A DNA stretch of 55,087 nt from Stagnihabitans tardus (GTDB taxonomy: Bacteria > Pseudomonadota > Alphaproteobacteria > Rhodobacterales > Rhodobacteraceae), in assembly GCF_009925085.1 (NCBI RefSeq), contig NZ_JAABNR010000022.1:1-55087 (forward strand), given 5' to 3'. The translations under genes and the position numbers were made by a program. Of the stretch, positions 42,444-52,900 are shown one piece after another. Below the pieces are notes generated by a model. It ran no database searches. It was not told where the DNA came from and saw only the letters and a program-made list of their open reading frames with translations. Position 1 is the stretch's first letter. Every line of letters starts with the position of its first letter.

Positions 42444-43673
42444 TCAGATGAGGCGACGGGCGGAGAGCCAGCTCGCTCCTGCCATCACGCCTGCGGTGGC
42501 CAGGCAAAGGGCCAGGCCTCCGACCTGGTAGCTGAGGCCCGACAGCAGGGTCCCCAAAAGCCGCCCCGCCGCATTGGCCATGTAGTAAAAGCCAACGTCG
42601 CGGGTGATCCGGTCCGCCGATCCGAAGGCGAGGATCAGATAGGAATGGACCGAGGAGTTCACCGCGAAGACGAAGCCAAAGGCCAAAAGCCCGAGGATCA
42701 CGGTCACTGTCAGCCAGGGTGTCGGCCCGCCCGCGACCCAGGCCGCCAGCGCCAGCGCAAAGGGGATGGGCACCAGGGCCCCGGCCCAGATGACGGCGCG
42801 GCGGGTCGTGGTCTCTTCAGCCTGGCCCTTGGGGCCCAGAAGCCTTGGGGCAAAGGCCTGGACCAGGCCATAGGCGATGATCCAGACCGCCATGAAGCCG
42901 CCGACCAGGAAAAAGGCTGCGCGTCGGCCCTCGTCGGTGCCATCGGACAGGACGGCCTGGAAATAGACCGGAATGCCGACGACGAACCAGACATCGCGGG
43001 CGCCGAACAGGAAAAGCCGCGCGAGGCTCAGGCGATTGACGCGCGGGTCCTTGGAGCGCCAGCCGCCCCAGGCCTCCTCCGCTTTCATGCGGCCGGGGAG
43101 CCCGGCAGGCAAGAAGAGCACCACGGCCAAGAGGATCACGGCCAGGACGGCAGCCATGGCCCAGACCGCCGCCTGGAACCCGGCAAAAGCCAAAAGCGCG
43201 GCACCGAGGAAAAACCCCGCCCCCTTGACAGCGTTCTTTGACCCCGTCAGCAGGGCGACCCAGCGAAAGAGCCCCCCCTCGGGCGCCAGCACCTTGACGG
43301 CGGATTTCGAGGACATCTTGGCCAGGTCCTTGGCCACGCCCGAGACGCCTTGCACCGCCATGACGAAGGTCACCGAGGCCGCCACGCCCCAGGCCGGGTC
43401 CAGTTGCGCCAGGGCCACCAGGGCCGCGATCTGCAGCCCCAGCCCGCCGAAAAGCGTGGCAGCCAGCCCGAAGCGCGCGGCCAGCCAGCCCGCGGCGAGG
43501 TTGGTCACGATCCCCGCCACCTCATACAGCAGGAACAGCCAGGCCAGTTGCACCGGGCTGAAGCCCAGTTGGTTGAAGTGCAAAAGCACCAGCATCCGCA
43601 GCGCGCCATCCGTGGCCATGAAGGCCCAATAGGCCGCCGTCACGGCGCCATAGGCCCGCAGCGGCGCGCTCAC
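42444..43673 (-). CDS. arsJ: ArsJ organoarsenical efflux permease (MFS)
   Basis: 409 residues, about 11-12 membrane helices. The N-terminus [20 protein letters not shown] and the stretch [20 protein letters not shown] are characteristic of ArsJ, which exports 1-arseno-3-phosphoglycerate made by the neighbouring GAPDH. The start is a GTG at 43673 that overlaps the GAPDH stop as GTGA; the longer frame to 43727 would overlap GAPDH by more than 50 bp. Together with GAPDH it gives arsenate resistance without reduction. Confidence 0.9.
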   Translation of the reverse strand: MSAPLRAYGAVTAAYWAFMATDGALRMLVLLHFNQLGFSPVQLAWLFLLYEVAGIVTNLAAGWLAARFGLAATLFGGLGLQIAALVALAQLDPAWGVAASVTFVMAVQGVSGVAKDLAKMSSKSAVKVLAPEGGLFRWVALLTGSKNAVKGAGFFLGAALLAFAGFQAAVWAMAAVLAVILLAVVLFLPAGLPGRMKAEEAWGGWRSKDPRVNRLSLARLFLFGARDVWFVVGIPVYFQAVLSDGTDEGRRAAFFLVGGFMAVWIIAYGLVQAFAPRLLGPKGQAEETTTRRAVIWAGALVPIPFALALAAWVAGGPTPWLTVTVILGLLAFGFVFAVNSSVHSYLILAFGSADRITRDVGFYYMANAAGRLLGTLLSGLSYQVGGLALCLATAGVMAGASWLSARRLI

Positions 43674-44677
43674 ATCGACCCCGCGACCATGCGGGCGATA
43701 TCGGCCAGGCGGCAGGAATAGCCCCATTCGTTGTCATACCAGGCATAGACCTTCACCTGGGTGCCGTTGATCACCATGGTCGACAGCGCGTCGATGACCG
43801 AGGACCGCGGGTCATTGGTAAAGTCGCAAGACACCAGCGGCCGGGTCTCATAGCCGAGGATCCCTTTCAGCGGACCTGCGGCGGCAGCGGCAAACAGCGC
43901 GTTGACCTCTTCGGTCGTCGTGGCGCGTTCGACTTCAAAGACGCAATCGGTCAGCGAGGCGTTCAGAAGCGGCACCCGCACCGCATGGCCGTTCAAGCGA
44001 CCCTTCAGCTCCGGATAGATCAGCGTGATCGCCGTGGCAGAGCCCGTCGTCGTCGGGATCAGGTTCATCAGGGCAGACCGGGCGCGGCGCATGTCCTTTG
44101 CCGGGCGGTCCACGATGGTTTGCGTGTTGGTCACGTCATGGATCGTGGTGATCGAGCCATGTTTGATCCGCAGCGCCTCATGGATCACCTTGACCACCGG
44201 GGCCAGGCAATTCGTCGTGCAGGAGGCCGCCGTGACCAGGTTCTGACTGCCGTCGTAAAGCTGGTGGTTCACGCCGTAAACCAGGTTCAGCGCTCCGCCA
44301 TCCTTGACCGGCGCGCTGACCACGACCTTCTTGGCCCCCGCCGCGTAATAGGGCGCCACTTTGGCCGCGGTCTTGAAGACCCCGGTGCAGTCCACGACCA
44401 GGTCGACGCCCAACTCGGCCAGGGGCAGCGCCTCGATGGTCTTTTCATGCGTCAGGCGGATGGTCTGGCCGTTCAGGGCCAGGGCGCCCTCGCGGGCCTC
44501 AACCGGGGTGCGCCAGCGGCCATGGACAGAATCGAACTCCATCAGCAGGGCGTGCTGTTCGGCATCGCCCATCGGGTCGTTCAGAAGCACGATCTCTCCC
44601 CCCGCGCCCGAGTCGATCAGGTCGCGCAGGACAAGCTTTCCGATCCGGCCAAGGCCGTTCAGGGCAATACGGGGCAT
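43670..44677 (-). CDS. Glyceraldehyde-3-phosphate dehydrogenase of the ars operon
   Basis: 335 residues. Rossmann motif [12 protein letters not shown], active-site [10 protein letters not shown] with the catalytic cysteine, and the C-terminal [15 protein letters not shown] are present. Its position between arsRC and arsJ identifies the ars-specific isozyme, which uses arsenate in place of phosphate to form 1-arseno-3-phosphoglycerate. It starts 5 bp after the arsRC stop and is translationally coupled to arsJ. Confidence 0.92.
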   Translation of the reverse strand: MPRIALNGLGRIGKLVLRDLIDSGAGGEIVLLNDPMGDAEQHALLMEFDSVHGRWRTPVEAREGALALNGQTIRLTHEKTIEALPLAELGVDLVVDCTGVFKTAAKVAPYYAAGAKKVVVSAPVKDGGALNLVYGVNHQLYDGSQNLVTAASCTTNCLAPVVKVIHEALRIKHGSITTIHDVTNTQTIVDRPAKDMRRARSALMNLIPTTTGSATAITLIYPELKGRLNGHAVRVPLLNASLTDCVFEVERATTTEEVNALFAAAAAGPLKGILGYETRPLVSCDFTNDPRSSVIDALSTMVINGTQVKVYAWYDNEWGYSCRLADIARMVAGSM

Positions 44678-44682
44678 GGGGT

Positions 44683-45516
44683 TCAGCCTTTCTGTGCGGC
44701 GTCGATGGCATCGACGCGGGACTGGAGGGAAATGCGGTTCAGCTCCGCAAAGGGAAGTTCGACGAAGGCCGCGATCCGGCGGCGCAAAGCGGCATAGGTC
44801 TGGGCGAAGACCAGCCCCTTTTCGGCATCGGTTCCATGGGCCTTCACCGGGTCGGGCAGGCCCCAATGACCGGTGATGGGCTGACCCGGCCAGGGCGGAC
44901 ATTCTTCGGCTGCCGCAGTGTCACAGACGGTGAAGACGAAATCCATCACGGCCGATTGCGGCTGCTGGAACTCCGAGATGTGCTTCGAGCGCATGTCGGA
45001 GGTCGCGTGGCCATTGCGTTCCAGCACCTGCAAGGCAAAGGCGTTCAGGCTGCTCCCCGGCCGCGTTCCTGCGGAAAAGGCCTTGAACCGCCCCTTGCCC
45101 AGATCGCGCAAGAGCGCCTCGGCAAAGATCGAACGGGCGGAGTTGCCCGAACAAATGAACAGCACGTTGAAGCCGGTGTCCTGCATGACATCCTCCGGAA
45201 CAGCGGAAACCAAAGAAGAAAGGAGCTCGGGCCGCCCCCGCCCGACATCCAGCGCCAGGTAGCCCAGCAGAGCCTCGGCCTGTGACAGATCGACCGCATA
45301 GAACAGCGACCGCCCCTCGCGGGTCACCTGGACCAGGCCAGATGAGGCCAGGTCCGACAGGTGATGCGACAGCGTGTTCTGCTTCAGGCCCAGGGCCTCG
45401 GCGATCTCTGTCGGGCGCACGCCTCTGGGCGCAAAGCGCATCAAGAGCCGATAGACCGCAAGGCGGCCGGGGTGGCCGAGCGTGGCAAAGGCGTGGGAGG
45501 CGGTTTGAATATCCAT
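44683..45516 (-). CDS. ArsR-type regulator fused to LMW-phosphatase-type arsenate reductase (ArsC)
   Basis: 277 residues. Residues 1-100 are an ArsR winged helix ([21 protein letters not shown]). Residues about 115-260 are an arsenate reductase of the low-molecular-weight phosphatase fold, with the P-loop CSGNSARS (Cys122 to Ser129) and two further cysteines in [11 protein letters not shown] (198, 206). It therefore both regulates and reduces arsenate. No cysteine occurs in the ArsR part, so the usual arsenite-binding site is absent. It leads the operon with GAPDH and arsJ. A dyad overlapping its start codon is the likely operator. Confidence 0.92.
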   Translation of the reverse strand: MDIQTASHAFATLGHPGRLAVYRLLMRFAPRGVRPTEIAEALGLKQNTLSHHLSDLASSGLVQVTREGRSLFYAVDLSQAEALLGYLALDVGRGRPELLSSLVSAVPEDVMQDTGFNVLFICSGNSARSIFAEALLRDLGKGRFKAFSAGTRPGSSLNAFALQVLERNGHATSDMRSKHISEFQQPQSAVMDFVFTVCDTAAAEECPPWPGQPITGHWGLPDPVKAHGTDAEKGLVFAQTYAALRRRIAAFVELPFAELNRISLQSRVDAIDAAQKG

Positions 45517-45538
45517 ATTTCCGGAATATCCGAAATAT
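45515..45538. promoter_or_regulatory. Putative ArsR operator overlapping the arsRC start
   Basis: ATATTTC (45515-45521) and GAAATAT (45532-45538) are exact inverted arms around CGGAATATCC. The dyad touches the ATG of arsRC, so binding would directly block transcription or translation initiation. It also lies about 100 bp upstream of the divergent OsmC gene. Confidence 0.6.
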
Positions 45539-45640
45539 CAGGACAATCAAGTGAAGCTTTCATGACATCGGACCGGGTTTGACATGGGTCAGGGCGCGGA
45601 TGCGCAGGCGGGTCCAAGGTGGTGGCAACAAGGAGGTCCC

Positions 45641-46051
45641 ATGGACTACCGCCTGCACGCCCGCCGCATCGACGCACATGGCAGCCTTGCCGTCGCCAAG
45701 GAGGCCGAAGTCACGCTCGACACCGATCTGGCCGGACGGCGCGATGCGATGAACCCGGTGGAACTGCTGCTGGCGGCCCTTGCCGCCTGCATGCTGAAGG
45801 GGATCGAACGGGTTGCACCGATGCTGCAATTCCAGATCGACGGGGCCGAGGTGCGCCTGGAGGCCATCCGTCAGGATGCCCCGCCCAAGCTGACCTTGAT
45901 CCGCTACGAGATCAGGGTGGACAGTTCCGAGACCGACCAGCGCCTGGACCTGCTGCATCGCAACGTCCTGAAATACGGCACGATCTCCAACACCCTGTCG
46001 GGCGCGGTGCCCCTGGAGGGCCACCTGAAGCGCGCCTCAGGCGGCGGCTGA
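45641..46051 (+). CDS. OsmC-family protein
   Basis: 136 residues with the OsmC/Ohr-like fold: an N-terminal strand pair, MNPVELLLAALAACMLKGIE as the central helix, and a C-terminal KYGTISNTLSG helix region. OsmC proteins are usually thiol peroxidases with two cysteines. Here only one cysteine is found in the whole protein (CMLKG); the second position, normally in the C-terminal helix, reads Gly-Thr-Ile. Peroxidase activity is therefore doubtful. AGGAGG is 5 bp upstream of the ATG. It diverges from the ars operon and may belong to its stress response. Confidence 0.85.
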   Translation: MDYRLHARRIDAHGSLAVAKEAEVTLDTDLAGRRDAMNPVELLLAALAACMLKGIERVAPMLQFQIDGAEVRLEAIRQDAPPKLTLIRYEIRVDSSETDQRLDLLHRNVLKYGTISNTLSGAVPLEGHLKRASGGG

Positions 46052-46149
46052 CAGGTTCACCTGCCTTGCATGGGCCCTGGCAGTTTCTTTGCGCGCGGAT
46101 CGGCGGCCAACGAGACAGCCTGCTCGGTCGCCTGGCATAAAGGGGGGCT

Positions 46150-46290
46150 CGATCCGCCCTTCCATGACATCAACGATCCGGCCGCAAAGCGCAGAGCGGC
46201 GCATGCGGCCCGCCTCTTCAAACTCCTGAAAGGCCTTGGGGATCGAGGATTGGTTGGGGATCGTCAGCATCTGCATCCAGCGGCCCAGGG
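46150..46290 (-). pseudogene. arsH remnant (C-terminal piece)
   Basis: On the minus strand the frame reads LGRWMQMLTIPNQSSIPKAF then QEFEEAGRMRRSAL and VDVMEG, closely matching the C-terminal region of ArsH, the NADPH-dependent organoarsenical oxidase. Only about 45 codons are recognisable. The upstream side is cut at about 46320-46345, where IS256 transposase sequence begins. The ars cluster thus once carried arsH. Confidence 0.75.
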
Positions 46291-46345
46291 CCGCAGGGAA
46301 ATCATCGGGTTGGGCATCGGACCCTCGGAGGCCGAAACCTTCTAG

Positions 46346-47013
46346 ACCGAGTTTCTGCGCTCTCGCCGCGCCCGGGCCTCGGCGGGGTCAAGCTGGTGAT
46401 CAGCCCTCGGCGGCAAATGGTCCCCCGGACCAATTTGTGCCCCGCCTCGACACACTCCGGCCTCAAGACCGCCATAGCCCGGATCTTCGAGGCCACTTGG
46501 CAGAAGTGCCGTGTCCATTGGATGAGGAACGCGCTGGCGCATGTCTCGCACGGCCAACACACCGTTGTCGCCGCCGCAATCCGTCAGGCATTCGACCAAC
46601 CTGACCGCATCCACGCAGGCGAGACCCGGCGCAAAGTGGTGGAGCAACTGCGCCCTCGATGGCCAAAGCTCGCCGCCCTGATGGATCGAGCCATGGTCGC
46701 GCCACTGGTCCGAGAGACCATGGCGAGGAGCGAGCACGACGTCCTGGCCTACATGACCTTCCCCCGCCAGCACCGGACCAAGCTGCACATCACAAACCCC
46801 ATCGAGCGCCTGAACAAGGAGGTGAAGCGCCGATCAGATGTCGTCGGCATCTTCCCCAACGAGGCCTCGATCATGCGCCTGATCGGCGCCGTGCTCTTCG
46901 AGGCCAACGTCGACTGGCAGACCTCAAGCCGCTACATGATGGTCGACGCCTTCGCCCAGATCGACAAAGAGGAGATAGACTCCATTCTCAGCATCACAAC
47001 CAAGGCCGCATGA
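46346..47013 (+). pseudogene. IS256-family transposase, C-terminal fragment with frameshift
   Basis: From TEFLR at 46346, and after a frame change near 46370, the sequence continues GLGGVKLVIS, then IARIFEATWQKCRVHWMRNA, HDVLAYMTFPRQHRTKLHIT, NPIERLNKEVKRRSDVVGIF and ends in SILSITTKAA. This is the C-terminal half of an IS256 (MutA-type) transposase. The N-terminal half with the first catalytic Asp residues is missing. It abuts the arsH remnant, so deletion or recombination followed insertion. Confidence 0.88.
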
Positions 47014-47167
47014 CCATGACCTTACGCCATCCTGGAATTTACACCAGCTTGACGGACGTGACCCCTGCCCAGATTCCGCTGGGTCGATACATTGCTGCAT
47101 CTGGCGGTGCCTCATGCCGTGTGCTAAGCTATTATCTCACTGCAGGATATTCGAGAGCGGGAAACCA
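47014..47167. other. Junction from IS256 remnant to the AT-richer island
   Basis: The base composition changes here from GC-rich to AT-richer sequence within about 100 bp. The left part should hold the end of the IS256 element; the right part holds the promoter of the first sulfotransferase gene. No gene is seen. Confidence 0.4.
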
Positions 47168-47824
47168 ATGACAGCTTTCCTAAACAATCTTGGGTTAACA
47201 TACTACTCGACGCCAAAAGTAGCATGTACATCCCTGAAGTTCGCAGCTTTTGAAATTGAAAATGGCTTTTCGTTCAATGCTTTTGTTGCGAACGGGCTTC
47301 GCCGACACATCCATAATTTCTATCCGACTCTTGAGTTCGCAAGAGCCAGAGAGAGGGATCTAAACGGCAATACCAGAATCGCAGTTATTAGAGATCCGAT
47401 AGACCGGTTTCTCTCAGCCTACTCGAACCGCGTCGTTCGCCATGATGAACTTTCTGAGGAGATGCTGAAAGATTCTAAGTCCCGAATGGAACTCTGTGCA
47501 CGTCCATCCATTGGTCAGTTCATTGAAAAATTAGAGGACTACCGCGCAGTGTCAAACTCGATCAGGCACCACACAAATTCACAGGTACATTTCCTTGGAT
47601 CGGACCCGAGCTACTACGATCACCTATTCAAATTATCAGAAATAAAGGAAATCGCTTCCCTTTTTTCCGAGAGGGCTGGGCGTCAGATTATCATTCCACA
47701 CCAACAGCGTGGTGGAAATGTAATTCACAGATCGGAATTATCGGGCAGTCAAGTCATACGTATCATGAGATTCTATGATGAAGACTACAGGAGTTTTGGG
47801 GCTTTCGGTGATTTCGTGTCTTGA
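47168..47824 (+). CDS. Sulfotransferase-like protein (family 2 type)
   Basis: 218 residues. The 5'-phosphosulfate loop is readable in YYSTPKVACTSLK (about residues 12-24) and the 3'-phosphate-binding motif in AVIRDPIDRFLSAYSNRV. Together they indicate a PAPS-dependent sulfotransferase of the carbohydrate type (Sulfotransfer_2). It would transfer sulfate to a glycan. It is shorter than most relatives but covers both PAPS sites. AT-rich codon choice differs strongly from genes to the left, a sign of transfer. The ribosome-binding site is weak (GCGGGAAAC). Confidence 0.75.
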   Translation: MTAFLNNLGLTYYSTPKVACTSLKFAAFEIENGFSFNAFVANGLRRHIHNFYPTLEFARARERDLNGNTRIAVIRDPIDRFLSAYSNRVVRHDELSEEMLKDSKSRMELCARPSIGQFIEKLEDYRAVSNSIRHHTNSQVHFLGSDPSYYDHLFKLSEIKEIASLFSERAGRQIIIPHQQRGGNVIHRSELSGSQVIRIMRFYDEDYRSFGAFGDFVS

Positions 47825-47934
47825 GATTTTTCTGAGAACCTGTATCTGTCAGGTGCAGGGGCGGCCCATTTGGCTTTGTTGCGCAAATCCGGTTAAGGAT
47901 TCACCTTGTAGATCCAGCGTTTTAGCTGGTCTGC

Positions 47935-48905
47935 ATGAGCAGACCGAAGCCCCCCACCTACCGCACCACGAACTGGCATGACTACAACCGGGCGCTGGCG
48001 TGGCGTTGGCCATCTGGTTCGATCCCGAGACGCAATGGCTTGCTGCGCCAACCGGCAGGCGTGGTCGTCAGCCAGTATTCACCGACGCCGCCATCCAGAC
48101 TGACCTGACGCTGAAGGCGCTCTTCGGCTTGCCGCTTCGGCAGGCCACCGGGATGGTGGCGAGCCTGCTTGAGCTTGCTGGGCTCCACTGGCCAGTGCCG
48201 GACTTCTGCACTCTTTGCCGTCGCCAGAAGACCCTGACCGTCCACATCCCCTACCGGCCTAGCACTGGTGCCCTGCACCTGCTGATCGACAGCACCGGCG
48301 TGAAGGCCGAAGGCGATGGTGAGTGGCTGGCCAAGAAACACGGGCCGTCCAAGCCACGGGACTGGCGAAAGGTTCACCTTGGGATCGATGCCGAGACGCT
48401 GGAAGTTCGGGCGTTCGCGGTGACCGGCAGCCGAATCGGCGACGCGCCCGTTCTGCCCGACCTGCTCGACCAGATCCATGGCGACCAGCCCCTCGGTATC
48501 GTTACCGCAGATGGCGCCTACGACACCCACGCCTATCACCGCTACGGGGGCTTACGCGGCCCCATCAGGGGCCAGGGTCCCCCTTCGCACCATCGCGGCG
48601 CGTAGGGCGGCGGCCGTCATTCCACCCCGCAAGAACGGCAAGCCCTGGAAGCAACGCACAGCAGGAGCGACCGCGCGCAACGAGGCACTCCGAGGTTGTC
48701 GCCGCCTCGGCCGGGCGATCTGGAAGCGCTGGACCGCCTATCACCGACGAAGTCTCGTCGAAATAAGGATGCGCTGTCTCAATCTCCTGGGCGAGCGCGT
48801 CATGTCACGCGACTTCGACCGCCACGTTGCCGAGCTTCAGATCAGGGCCGCAATCCTGAACCGATTCACCGCCCTCGGAACGCCCCTCACGCAGCGCGCA
48901 GGATC
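47935..48905 (+). pseudogene. IS5/IS903-like transposase, two frame disruptions
   Basis: The start MSRPKPPTYRTTNWHDYNRA is intact. The frame changes near 48000 (continuing LAIWFDPETQWLAAPTGR) and again near 48541-48587, after TADGAYDTHAYH. The third segment carries IPPRKNGKPWKQ, RRLGRAIWKRWTAYH and MRCLNLLGERVMSRDFDR. The second break coincides with an inserted, about 47-bp GC-rich hairpin sequence. The first break is also present in the repeat at 54407, so it predates duplication. The enzyme should be inactive unless frameshifting occurs. Confidence 0.88.
48546..48583. repeat. GC-rich hairpin insertion inside the transposase
   Basis: GGGGG (48546-48550) and GGCCCC (48558-48563) pair with GGGGCC (48568-48573) and CCCCC (48579-48583) around ATCA. 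The surrounding 47 bp interrupt the otherwise continuous IS903-type protein, so this looks like insertion of a small palindromic element (REP or MITE-like). Confidence 0.5.
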
Positions 48906-49136
48906 GGTCTGTCCAGGGAAAGGGATACTCCAGCCCTCAACAGATTTGCTCAACAAAGCCATCCTGACCCTTCTAGTGGAGGCAGCGTCACAGACCATCG
49001 CAAGACTGCCGGAAAGCGAACCGGGACCGAGGACGGTAGTAGGCCTTGCGGCACCGAAAGCCGCCGTGTAACCTAAGTCACCTAGGCTAGCCAACGTGCA
49101 AGCCATGTTTGAACAGCTGGCAAAAGAACCATTCCA

Positions 49137-49910
49137 ATGGATTACCCTTACATAATCTGGACGTTTCGGCGCACCGGGGGAACAACGCTTGCAACAATTT
49201 TGTCCCATGCGTCGTCGCATGGTCAAGCGCCTCATGAACCCTTTAACCCAGACCGAATTTATGGAAATATCTCGAAGGAGTGGAATGAAACTGGCGACGT
49301 CAAGAAGTTATATAGTTCAATCTCAGAAGTAGTAGAACGACGAGAGGTGATCAAACACTGCTTTGAAATCGTTCCAATGCAGTTAAACACTGTTCTCCTG
49401 CAGGAAACTATTCGACTAGGGTATCGACATATCATCTTGAAGAGGCGAATGGAAGTCGATCGTCTATATTCGCTCGAGGTAGCAAGCCGAACAGGCGCTT
49501 GGGGTCCAGAAACAGCGAAAAAGAAATACCAAGCTCTGGAAAACCTTGGAACTCCTTCGATTAGACTGAATCTACGGGCCTCATTGACCCACATGGCTGA
49601 ATGCTACCTAAGGGCAAGGTGGATAACCACCGAAATGAAGCGGCGAAGAGCCGAGCACGCGCATGTGGATTTCGAAGACCTATATCCTGAACCCGAATAC
49701 GAGCCAGAGAAGATTTGTGATTTGCTAAAATTCGTTGGGCATAGTGAGCAAAAGATCGCCGATTTACTTCCTTTCATCAAACAAAAAGTGTCCACAGGGA
49801 ACCAGGAAACTCACAGCGTCGACAAGTTTATCGAGAATGCCGCTGAATGGCGCAGGACCGTCCGAGCAAACTGGAGGTTGATCTCGGGCCAAGGGCCAAT
49901 TTCCAACTGA
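49137..49910 (+). CDS. Sulfotransferase-like protein (Stf0-like)
   Basis: 257 residues. The N-terminal YIIWTFRRTGGTTLATIL is a PAPS-binding P-loop variant as in Stf0-type and related sulfotransferases, followed by HEPFN and the helical ILKRRMEVDRLYSLEVA segment in the place of the 3'-phosphate motif. Overall similarity is weak. It belongs to the same AT-richer island as the 218-aa sulfotransferase and lies 38 bp before the giant glycosyltransferase gene. A role in sulfating the glycan made by that protein is inferred. Confidence 0.65.
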   Translation: MDYPYIIWTFRRTGGTTLATILSHASSHGQAPHEPFNPDRIYGNISKEWNETGDVKKLYSSISEVVERREVIKHCFEIVPMQLNTVLLQETIRLGYRHIILKRRMEVDRLYSLEVASRTGAWGPETAKKKYQALENLGTPSIRLNLRASLTHMAECYLRARWITTEMKRRRAEHAHVDFEDLYPEPEYEPEKICDLLKFVGHSEQKIADLLPFIKQKVSTGNQETHSVDKFIENAAEWRRTVRANWRLISGQGPISN

Positions 49911-49948
49911 CCACCATTACCCGGGACACCCAACGAGCCAAGTAGAAA

Positions 49949-52900
49949 ATGATCGACCAATCGACCCAAACGCAAGATCAACAAAGTAGCACGCTTGAGG
50001 GAGCCTTTTCGCACGCACGTGTCGATCAGTTCCAAAGAAGACCGGCGTCAAGTTGGAGCGCCAACTCTGCCATCTACCGAGCGCTATCCACGCATGGGGG
50101 ATTCGATCTCGAAGTTTCCTTTTCTACAGAAAATGGCAGCGAATTTGGGGATCCGTTCGTCGAAGTTTCATTTCCTAGCGGAAACTATTTACTGCAAGTT
50201 GTCTTTCAAATTGAACTGAGCGAGCTGATCATACGATTTGTTGAGGGCAGAAACGTTGTTAACCACGTCCGATGCCCCTTGGACTTCCACCTCTTCCCAT
50301 TGTGGCGGCTATGGATATCCATTGGAAAAGATGGAAAGGTCGAGGTGTATTTCCTAGACTTTGTCATTGCTGAACTCGACATGAAATTACAATCGATCGG
50401 AGCCTACTGGGTTAATACTAATACATGTGTGTCTCCAACCTTTCGCCCAACAAACCTCCGAGGCTACCTAACGGAAACAGGCTCTTCAGGTTCGACAACG
50501 GTGATCTATTCTCTCGGATCAGTCCCTCTAGTCGAACCCCCAAATTTCTTCACCGCCGATCAGAAGCCTTGTGCTTATAACTATACTATAAAGTATATCG
50601 CGAAATGCCCCGTGATCTACGCAACAGTAGACGCCACCGCCTCAGCATTCTTCGATATCGTGACGTCAGTCTCAAAGGCGCGTCTATATAATCTCAGGCA
50701 TCTCCCGACATTAGATTTGAAATCCGGCCATATAGTATTAGACGTGCCTGGCGCGGTAGAGGCCACAAAGCTGTATTGGTCCGACGAAATGGAAGAGGGC
50801 CGTGCAGATTTCAGGACAGTAATTTCAGACCTCTGCCCCACGGCAAACCCGACCGAATCGAGAAAGTCCTGTTTTCTGTCATTCTCTGAAGCTTTTCGAC
50901 TTCTTCCTCCATCAGGTGCTGAGGTTCGACTTGCCTTGAGGGGCCCCGGTTTTGAACCTCCGCTCTTTCACATTCGGTTAAGCCCGGAAACGTGGCGGGC
51001 GATGGCGAAGCTTTTCCCCGTCCCACCGTTCGGGGACTGGAAACCCACCGTCGGACTGAGTTGTCTAATCGTAGATTTGTGCCATTTACTGTACTCATCC
51101 GACAACGCGCAGACGTGTATGAAGTTTGCGCCGCAACTTGTAAGTGTGCTCACTGAGTGCACAAACATTGTTGGAGAAAGGCTTCCAGTTCCAAATGCAC
51201 TTTCTCGCACGTCCGAGCAACTTGTCAGTTGGGAGGGTCCAAGTGAACATGAGTGTAAGATTTGGCAATTCCAGCATGATATTGTGTCGGCGGTTGAATC
51301 TGTAAATACGAGTGGCGACATTCTCGAGGAAGTCATAGACAATTTAATTTATGGCATCCGTGAGCCTGAGCGGAACTGGGCGATTCTGGCCGTGGCTGAT
51401 TTCGCCATTCGCCATAAGTTCGAACACTGCATTGCAAAGTGGTCGAACGATGATTTCATTTGGAGAGTACTGAACAAACCTGAGCAGACGTGGGAATATA
51501 GCACGCTTTCCGCGCTACTTGCGTCAAAGGGTGAGTTCGGAACTTGTGTTGTCATTTTGGAGAATCTCGCAGGCCGAGTTGAGCAACGCGACTTGGCTCG
51601 GGTCAATATTTCAGCGATTGCTGCGGCCTTTCGCCTATTTATCCGCGCTCGCTTTAGCCATGATTTTCGCGAACTGTTCCTTCGGCCAATGATGCGCCTC
51701 GTTGGGAACTTCAACTCCGAGGAGCACACACAGTTCAGAAATGTCGACCTGCAAGCTGCATTCCTAGAGTACTTTGAACTTTCTAGGTATGACCCCCACT
51801 GGCTTCAGGATGAGTATCACAACTTCATAGATACCCAATATGGATCAGTTCCAGAGTTCTGGGGCCATAACACTGAAACTACATCCGTTATGAAGATGAG
51901 TCCCCAACGGCGGCGGATGCAAGTGTCGCGGGACAATGCTACTAAATTGGGTGACTACTTCAGTCGCCTCGGCGATCACAGGCCAGGCGAAGATTCTGAA
52001 ATACCTAAGCTGTTCGGTCGATCGTATCGTACACGCTATTTGAGATCTGTAGACATGCTACACACTGGCTCGGGGCGTCTCGTTGGGTCCGAATTGCTCG
52101 ATGCTCGTGGTTGGCCAATTCGACAAAGGGCGCTGCCGCAGGGAATTAGTTTTCCCGAGACGGCAATACTGCCAGACGTAAACGAAGTGGCCGAGGCGAT
52201 TCACCATCTGATCGGATGCCCACGCCACCGCCATTTTCGTCTTCTGGCGGACATTGGACGAGCAGTCGCTGCTGATGGACTCACGGGATACGAGGATCTT
52301 CTGGAAAGGGTCTCTGCGGGTGAATTCGAAAGCGACTATGCGAGCGAAGCAGTACTCTTGGACGTCTTGGTTTGGGCAAGTCAGAGGGGCGAAGGCAAGC
52401 ACGAGCCTGCTTTCGCCAGAATGGCCCCAAGCAAAACGAAACACGCTCCGCCGGGCTCTATTGAACCAGCCGGTTACCTTTCTGCGGCCAAGAGAATCGC
52501 AGGTCGTTCTAGTATCATAAGTAGCATCAATGCTGGAAGGCTGGACGACCCGGGTACAGCAGTCAATGCACAGGCGGAGGCCACTTTAGCTGGATCGTTT
52601 TTTTCCGATACAATAGTGGCGGTTGTTACTTGCCATGCCAACTTGTTGACCCATCTCCCTGCGTGCCGTGAAAGTTGGGTCAAGGATGTCCAAGCTATGG
52701 GCGTAAGAGTTCGATTCTTTGTTGGGGCGGTAGAGGGCGCCGTCTCAACCACGGATGAGTTGCCTTCTGATCTAGTTGTTTTGCCCGTTGGGGATTCTTA
52801 TGAGGATTTGCCGGACAAAGTCCTCTCGATGTACCACTGGCTGCAGGCGAATGAGGAGTTTTCCTTTGTTCTAAAAATTGACGATGATTGCTATCTAGAC

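Larger units (their letters stand above)
47872..48960 (+). mobile_element. IS5-family (IS903-like) insertion sequence, 1089 bp, with a disrupted transposase
   Basis: The left end GGCTTTGTTGCGCAAAT and the right end ATTTGCTCAACAAAGCC are inverted repeats that match IS903-type termini. The flanking 9 bp (GGCCCATTT and ATCCTGACC) are not the same, so no target duplication is seen. The element sits between the two sulfotransferase genes. An 86-bp part of it is repeated at 54407-54492 in the same orientation. Confidence 0.9.
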
